From Zhuqueibacter pondensis (GTDB lineage: Bacteria; Zhuqueibacterota; Zhuqueibacteria; Zhuqueibacterales; Zhuqueibacteraceae), in assembly GCA_034505955.1 (NCBI GenBank), contig JAPDQK010000004.1, positions 1 through 64,000 on the forward strand: 64,000 nucleotides of DNA, written 5' to 3'. Positions within the stretch are counted from its first letter, which is position 1. The number at the start of each line of letters is the position of its first letter. Shown in pieces: positions 59,886-64,000 of the stretch. Under the pieces are notes generated by a model. That model searched no databases and had not been told where the DNA came from. It saw nothing but the letters and a program-made list of their open reading frames with translations. The position numbers were made by a program, and so were the translations under genes.

Positions 59886-62283
59886 CAGAACCTCCTTGTG
59901 AAGCAAAACCGCCATGAGGATTTAGCAAAATTTTGAAACTCGTCCCTGCGCTCCGATCCAGCTCGATGCTGCCATTTAGTTGATCGGTTAGTGTGCTTAC
60001 CAATTGCAAACCCAGGGATTCGGTATTCCGAAAATCCAAACTTTTCGGAAATCCGATGCCATTATCGCTGACGAGAAGCACCAGCTTGCCATCATAATCG
60101 GAGTGCAGATCGATGCGGATTTCACCATTGGTCCCGGATGGGAAGGCATATTTCAACGAGTTCGAAACCAGTTCATTGATGATCAGGCCGCAGGGGATGG
60201 CGGTTTCGATGTCAAGTAAAACTTTATCGATGTTTACTTGCAAGGCGATGGCATGGGAATTCACGCCATATGACCGGAACAGATGCGCAGTCAAATGGCG
60301 AATATATTCGGCAAAATCGATTTTCGCGAAATCTTTGGACTGATACAATTTTTCATGAATGAGTGCCATGGATTTGACCCGGTTCCGGCTTTCTTTGAAC
60401 ATCTCGCAGGCGCGTCCATCCTCGATATATCCGGCTTGCAGGTTGAGCAAACTCGAAATAATCTGCAAATTGTTTTTGACGCGATGGTGAATCTCTTTCA
60501 GCAGCAATTCTTTCTCTTTGAGCGACGCTTTGATGCGCTCTTCCGCCTGTTTGCGCGCGGTAATGTCACGCGCCGAGAATAAAATGCGATGGACCGCATC
60601 GGCGCTGTTGATAATGGCAGCAAGGATGGCTTCAACCTGAATCCAGTCACCAGTCTTTTTTTGCAACCGCAGTTCGATGGTTTTTCTCGCACCGGAGGCC
60701 AGCAACTCATTGATGGCCGCAAGCGCCGGCGGAACATCTTCGGGATGAACGATGGTAAAGAGGTTGTGATGAACAAGTTCATTGGGCGTATAGCCAATCA
60801 CGTAGTAATGCGAAGGCGAGGCGTAAAGAACATTACCATCGAGATCTAGCAGGCCGATCAAGTCCAGCGAGTTCTCCGCAAGGAGGCGGTAGCGTTCTTC
60901 GCTCTCGCGCAGCGCTTGCTCTGCCCACTTGCGTTCGGTAATGTCGGAGAATGAAACCACGACTGCGTATGGCTTTTCCTCCCCGGCTCGCCGCAACGGT
61001 TGGGAATTGATCGAAATCCAGGTAAGCTCACCGGTAGGTTTGTGAATTCCCATAATCACATTTGCACAGGGTTTGCCCGTGCGCAATGTGACCATGGCAG
61101 GATGTTCCTCGCCCGGGAAGGGTGTACCATCTTCATGAATGGTGCGCCATTGTGCATCCATTGAGCTGCGGCCGCGCATCTGTTCGGCGGAAACACCGAG
61201 GATGTTTTCGGCACTGGCATTGCAGGCGAGAATGGCGCCATCCTCACCGTGCAACACAATTCCATCCGCCATCGCCGCAATTACCGAGCGATAGCGCTCT
61301 TCGCTTTCTCGCAGCGCCGCCTCCGCTTGTTTGCGCTCGGTCAGATTGCGGAGAATACCCTCGTGATAGATTACCTTGCCCTCGGCATCGCGGACCAATT
61401 GGCCATGATCTTCCACCCACACTTCACCGCCGTCTTTGTGACGCAGGCGAAATACATCGATCTCATCGCGGCCCGCCCGTTGCAGGGCGTCTACGACGAC
61501 CTCCCGTTCATGCGTGTCAAAATACAGCTCCTTTTTGATGTCGATCGCCATCAACTCTTCCTTGCTTTCATAGCCAAGCATCTTCACCATGGCAAGATTG
61601 ACATCGATAAATTTTCCCTCGGGGGTGCTGCGATACACTCCGTCGGGCATGCGTTCGATCAACGTGCGGTAGCGCTCTTCGGATTGCTGCAGCGCGGCCT
61701 CCGTCTCTTTGAGCTCGGTGATGTCAACGCACGAGCCAATATATCCGGCAAAACTGCCGTCCGGCATAAAACGCGGAATGCCTGTATTTAAAATCCATCT
61801 GTACTCACCATCAAAGCGTCTTAACCGATGCGCTATTTTGAATTCCTCCCGGGCGTCAAACGCTTTGGCAAATGAATTCAACCACTGCGGTAAATCGTCA
61901 GGATGGACACGCTCGGTCCAGCCTTTGCCCAGCTCTTCTTCCAGTGACCGTCCGGCAAATTTGAGCCAACCATTGTTGAAATAGTTGAAAAGCTTCTCCG
62001 GGCCGGCTCTCCAAATCATAACCGGCGCCAGATCGTCCATGGTGTGAAGATGTTCCTTGCCTTCCGGTCGTGCTTCTTCAACTTTGACGGGTTTGACGAG
62101 ATCGCGCTGGTGCGCGTACAGCCCCAAGCCGAGAAAACTCACCAGAACACACGCGACCACCACGTTGGTTTCTGCATGTTGCCGGTTTGCCGAGAGGAGA
62201 AGGGTGAGACTCCATAGGACAAACAGCAGCGCCAGCAACAGTATTCCCCAAGTCCAAAAGCGGGATTTCAGAATCGGTTCCAT
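59848..62283 (-). CDS. Sensor histidine kinase with four PAS domains (HisKA_2 type)
   Basis: 811 residues. Two N-terminal helices (about 8-28, 42-58) are followed by four PAS/PAC units (about 70-200, 205-320, 325-450, 455-575), each ending in a typical PAC tail (GSCVDITELKETEAALQQSE, RNLTERKQAEAALRESEERY, VSFSDITERKWAEQALRE, FSARDITARKQAEERIKA). The kinase core has LLKEIHHRVKNNLQIISSLL as phospho-acceptor region and GLIINELVSNSLKYAFP in the ATPase. The core is very similar to the next gene, implying duplication. It is the first gene after a perfect consensus promoter. The ligand of the PAS units cannot be read from sequence. Confidence 0.94.
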   Translation of the reverse strand: MEPILKSRFWTWGILLLALLFVLWSLTLLLSANRQHAETNVVVACVLVSFLGLGLYAHQRDLVKPVKVEEARPEGKEHLHTMDDLAPVMIWRAGPEKLFNYFNNGWLKFAGRSLEEELGKGWTERVHPDDLPQWLNSFAKAFDAREEFKIAHRLRRFDGEYRWILNTGIPRFMPDGSFAGYIGSCVDITELKETEAALQQSEERYRTLIERMPDGVYRSTPEGKFIDVNLAMVKMLGYESKEELMAIDIKKELYFDTHEREVVVDALQRAGRDEIDVFRLRHKDGGEVWVEDHGQLVRDAEGKVIYHEGILRNLTERKQAEAALRESEERYRSVIAAMADGIVLHGEDGAILACNASAENILGVSAEQMRGRSSMDAQWRTIHEDGTPFPGEEHPAMVTLRTGKPCANVIMGIHKPTGELTWISINSQPLRRAGEEKPYAVVVSFSDITERKWAEQALRESEERYRLLAENSLDLIGLLDLDGNVLYASPSHYYVIGYTPNELVHHNLFTIVHPEDVPPALAAINELLASGARKTIELRLQKKTGDWIQVEAILAAIINSADAVHRILFSARDITARKQAEERIKASLKEKELLLKEIHHRVKNNLQIISSLLNLQAGYIEDGRACEMFKESRNRVKSMALIHEKLYQSKDFAKIDFAEYIRHLTAHLFRSYGVNSHAIALQVNIDKVLLDIETAIPCGLIINELVSNSLKYAFPSGTNGEIRIDLHSDYDGKLVLLVSDNGIGFPKSLDFRNTESLGLQLVSTLTDQLNGSIELDRSAGTSFKILLNPHGGFASQGGSDGIQRNRFDLAF

Positions 62284-62399
62284 GTTACCATCTTTCGGTT
62301 TACAGCAAAGATTTTTTCACCTTAAAATTTCGTCTTTTAAAGCCTCGGCAAAAGACAGCCAGGAATGAATTCCAGGATAATGGTTTGAAGAGCCATTCT

Positions 62400-62428
62400 A
62401 TTATACTCAAGTGTGGCCTTTTTGTCAA
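62400..62428 (-). promoter_or_regulatory. Perfect consensus promoter of the sensor-kinase operon
   Basis: On the minus strand: TTGACA (62428-62423), 17-bp spacer, TATAAT (62405-62400). The leader to ATG 62283 is about 110 nt. It diverges from the promoter at 62456-62484. Confidence 0.85.
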
Positions 62429-62455
62429 GAGAATTTCCCGGGAATCAAAAAGCAT

Positions 62456-62484
62456 TTGCAATTTTGTTAAAATTTATTTAGTAT
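62456..62484 (+). promoter_or_regulatory. Promoter of the secreted unknown at 62560
   Basis: TTGCAA (62456-62461), 17-bp spacer, TAGTAT (62479-62484), about 75 bp upstream of ATG 62560. Its -35 lies 28 bp from that of the divergent kinase-operon promoter, so the two may be controlled together. Confidence 0.5.
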
Positions 62485-62559
62485 CTACGCGCGTATTGAA
62501 AACCAGACAAATCCGAGTGGATGATTTTTATGTCACAGTTCAAACTGACAGGAGGAAAT

Positions 62560-63609
62560 ATGCGAGTCTTTGCAAAAACACTTGTTGCCATTTTGACGCT
62601 GGTTTTGAACCTCAACTTGTCGGCGCAAGAGCAAGTGGTGGTCATTCCCAAACCAGTGGCTGGCGCACCATTTGCTTATTTTGACCAGGCCGATTTATTT
62701 TCGCAGGCCTATCATTTGTTCCGCGAGGGGTTGACCATACCGGCGATCGACAGTTTGAGAAAATTGCTGTACAACAGCGGCGTACCATTGGATCTGCGAA
62801 ACTATTATCTCGTCGTCGCGAATTTTACCGACGAACTCTCGCCGATCGGTTTGCTTCATGAAGGCAGCAATTTTTTTGATACCCGCCTTTATGGACTTGA
62901 CAAAGCCAGGCTTTATTATCTATTCATCTCTCGACAGCGGCGTGGCGCTTCCTTTGTGTCAACATTATTGACGGCAAAAAATTCGCCTTTTCTACAGAAT
63001 CTGCCGCAGTTTGTCGGCATGTTTTTTCCATTCTTGCCCAGCGTGCGGGCATTGCAACCGGACACCACGTGGATCGATGTACGCGAGTATGATATTCCAC
63101 CAAAGTTCCGTAAATTTTCAACCATTTCCGTGATCGTGAAAGCCAGTCTGGAGGCGGAAAAGCGTCTTGCCACCGCATCTTTTGACAACACGGCGAAAGA
63201 GCACTGGAGTTTCGGTGTGGCCACGGCCGTTACCAGCGCAAAAGATGTGGATTTTGCCGTTGGTAATGATGGCGTGATTATCATCCGGCCCAAACGCCGT
63301 GGCGATCTCGGAAGTTTTGCCGTGATCAATTTTCATTTTTATGCCGTTGATACCAGAGCGAAATCACTTGCCACTTCCTTTCATTTGCTCGGCGGTTTGC
63401 GCCTGGCACGGGTAATTGAGCCCATCCTCGGTATAGGTTTTGGCGTACCGGTGGGTTTTCTGGAAGCACATCTTTTTGCCGGTTACAGTGTTGAAGTGAC
63501 GCAGGTGTTGAAATCGGGTTTCAAAGTAGGCGACAGAGTCGAAGTGGACCCATTCAAGACCAAATTTCGCGGCAAGCCACGCCTCGGACTCGAGCTGAAA
63601 TTTCCGTAA
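62560..63609 (+). CDS. Secreted protein of unknown function
   Basis: 349 residues from ATG 62560, preceded by AGGAGG; the frame is open from 62521 but this start gives a clean signal peptide (1-21, NLNLSAQE). The first half is helical and TPR-like (FSQAYHLFREGLTIPAIDSL, LYNSGVPLDLRNYYLVVANF). The second half is beta-rich, with a PEGA-like stretch (IDVREYDIPPKFRKFSTISV), and ends GKPRLGLELKFP, compatible with a small outer-membrane or periplasmic domain. No family is recognised. It is transcribed divergently from the kinase operon. Confidence 0.75.
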   Translation: MRVFAKTLVAILTLVLNLNLSAQEQVVVIPKPVAGAPFAYFDQADLFSQAYHLFREGLTIPAIDSLRKLLYNSGVPLDLRNYYLVVANFTDELSPIGLLHEGSNFFDTRLYGLDKARLYYLFISRQRRGASFVSTLLTAKNSPFLQNLPQFVGMFFPFLPSVRALQPDTTWIDVREYDIPPKFRKFSTISVIVKASLEAEKRLATASFDNTAKEHWSFGVATAVTSAKDVDFAVGNDGVIIIRPKRRGDLGSFAVINFHFYAVDTRAKSLATSFHLLGGLRLARVIEPILGIGFGVPVGFLEAHLFAGYSVEVTQVLKSGFKVGDRVEVDPFKTKFRGKPRLGLELKFP

Positions 63610-63672
63610 TTGGCAGCATGATTTGAAAACTCAGAACACGCACATCGAAATCTGGTACGCACCAGTCACGCC

Positions 63673-64000
63673 TTACCATAAACTGGGCACCAGGCGCCAT
63701 GGCGTTCGGCTTTGATATTTCTTCCAACTTTCGCCAAAACGGCCGGAGAGAAGCTGTTCTTCTTTGACAATGCGCAGAATCAAAGAAGGTATCACTAAAA
63801 CCACAAGAGCAACCGCGGCAATGACACTACCGAAGAGCATGGCAATGCCAAGATAGGAACAAATGGTGCCCAAATACCAGGGGTGACGCACGTGCGCGTA
63901 AGGCCCGGCGGTCACAAGTTTGAGCTTGGGATCGACAGTGACATGCGGAATGAATGATGGGCCGGCTTGGTAGATTGACCAAACTCGCATTGCCGAGCCG
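63673..64000 (-). CDS. Isoprenylcysteine carboxyl methyltransferase-like membrane enzyme (N-terminus cut by window edge)
   Basis: The frame is open to the right edge; the visible C-terminal part is about 109 residues. The ICMT/phospholipid-methyltransferase signature GPYAHVRHPWYLGTICSYLG (SAM-binding His and Pro) is complete. A membrane segment (SVIAAVALVVLVIPSLIL) and the family's second motif (VKEEQLLSGRFGESWKKYQS, with the EExxL and Y) follow. Bacterial members methylate unknown small hydrophobic or isoprenoid-like acceptors in the inner membrane. ATG 63990 is an internal Met and not necessarily the start. Confidence 0.88.
   Translation of the reverse strand, partial: GSAMRVWSIYQAGPSFIPHVTVDPKLKLVTAGPYAHVRHPWYLGTICSYLGIAMLFGSVIAAVALVVLVIPSLILRIVKEEQLLSGRFGESWKKYQSRTPWRLVPSLW

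Noticed and set aside
1..64000. CRISPR arrays, tRNA or rRNA genes, known riboswitches, complete prophage
   Set aside because: None was recognised by eye. A short or degenerate tRNA could have been missed; a covariance-model scan would settle it.

Overview
The window looks like one stretch of a Gram-negative, free-living heterotroph of the Fibrobacteres-Chlorobi-Bacteroidetes (FCB) superphylum. My best guess is candidate phylum KSB1 or a relative such as Calditrichota. The evidence is two TonB-dependent receptors with N-terminal carboxypeptidase-regulatory-like domains, a PorV/PorQ-type barrel protein, three secreted proteins with type IX secretion (T9SS)/FlgD-like C-terminal sorting modules, lipoprotein glycosidases, and a 5'-truncated Bacteroidetes-style hybrid two-component regulator. 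I placed the organism from protein style only; there is no rRNA in the window. The sequence is a draft scaffold. Two 98-N gaps (32070-32167, 34991-35088) are flanked by identical 128-129 bp ends, so they are almost certainly unmerged contig overlaps and not missing DNA.

Layout. (1) 1-7350, minus strand, AT-richer and partly decayed: a secreted beta-helix/CBM9-like protein running off the left edge, a TonB receptor with a duplicated relic of a second receptor C-terminus, the REC-AraC half of a hybrid two-component system, and a frameshifted IS66 transposase relic. (2) 7630-31073, plus strand, mainly glycan-related: a GH3/serine-hydrolase lipoprotein fusion, an XdhC-like protein, a LacI-family regulator behind a consensus promoter with a perfect palindrome at the start site, an HTH-TM-SGNH-TPR protein, a parvulin lipoprotein, a TonB receptor, a large MopE-like/FlgD secreted protein, a PorV-like protein, a multi-module starch-binding-like T9SS protein, a second HTH-TM-SGNH-TPR paralogue, and a GH13 lipoprotein amylase. 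I read this as a starch or alpha-glucan capture locus with no SusD. (3) 31117-38069, minus strand: a SPOR-domain protein (split only by the assembly gap), penicillin-binding protein 1A, two unknown membrane proteins with an intact MITE between them, and thyX.

(4) 38320-42263, plus strand: hydantoinase-A-like protein, PfkB sugar kinase, OmpA-like protein. (5) 42348-42971, minus strand: a compact operon of four tiny membrane proteins (33-67 aa), three of them mutually similar, with its own promoter. Several are too short for routine gene calling, and this is the least explained unit in the window. (6) 43423-54961, plus strand: S9 peptidase, a PRMT-like methyltransferase, a T9SS-sorted protein, an anchored unknown, an OmpA-like protein, an RluA pseudouridine synthase, mtnA, a TPR protein and an HtrA protease. 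(7) 55009-62283, minus strand: an apparent five-gene operon of three sensor kinases, a family 2 glycosyltransferase and a coiled-coil membrane protein, driven by a perfect TTGACA-17-TATAAT promoter and containing no DNA-binding response regulator. (8) 62560-64000: a secreted unknown and the C-terminal part of an isoprenylcysteine-methyltransferase-like membrane enzyme cut by the right edge.

Nine sigma70-like promoters with exactly 17-bp spacers can be read directly, most with a TTGC-type -35 element. No tRNA, rRNA, CRISPR array or complete insertion sequence was seen.
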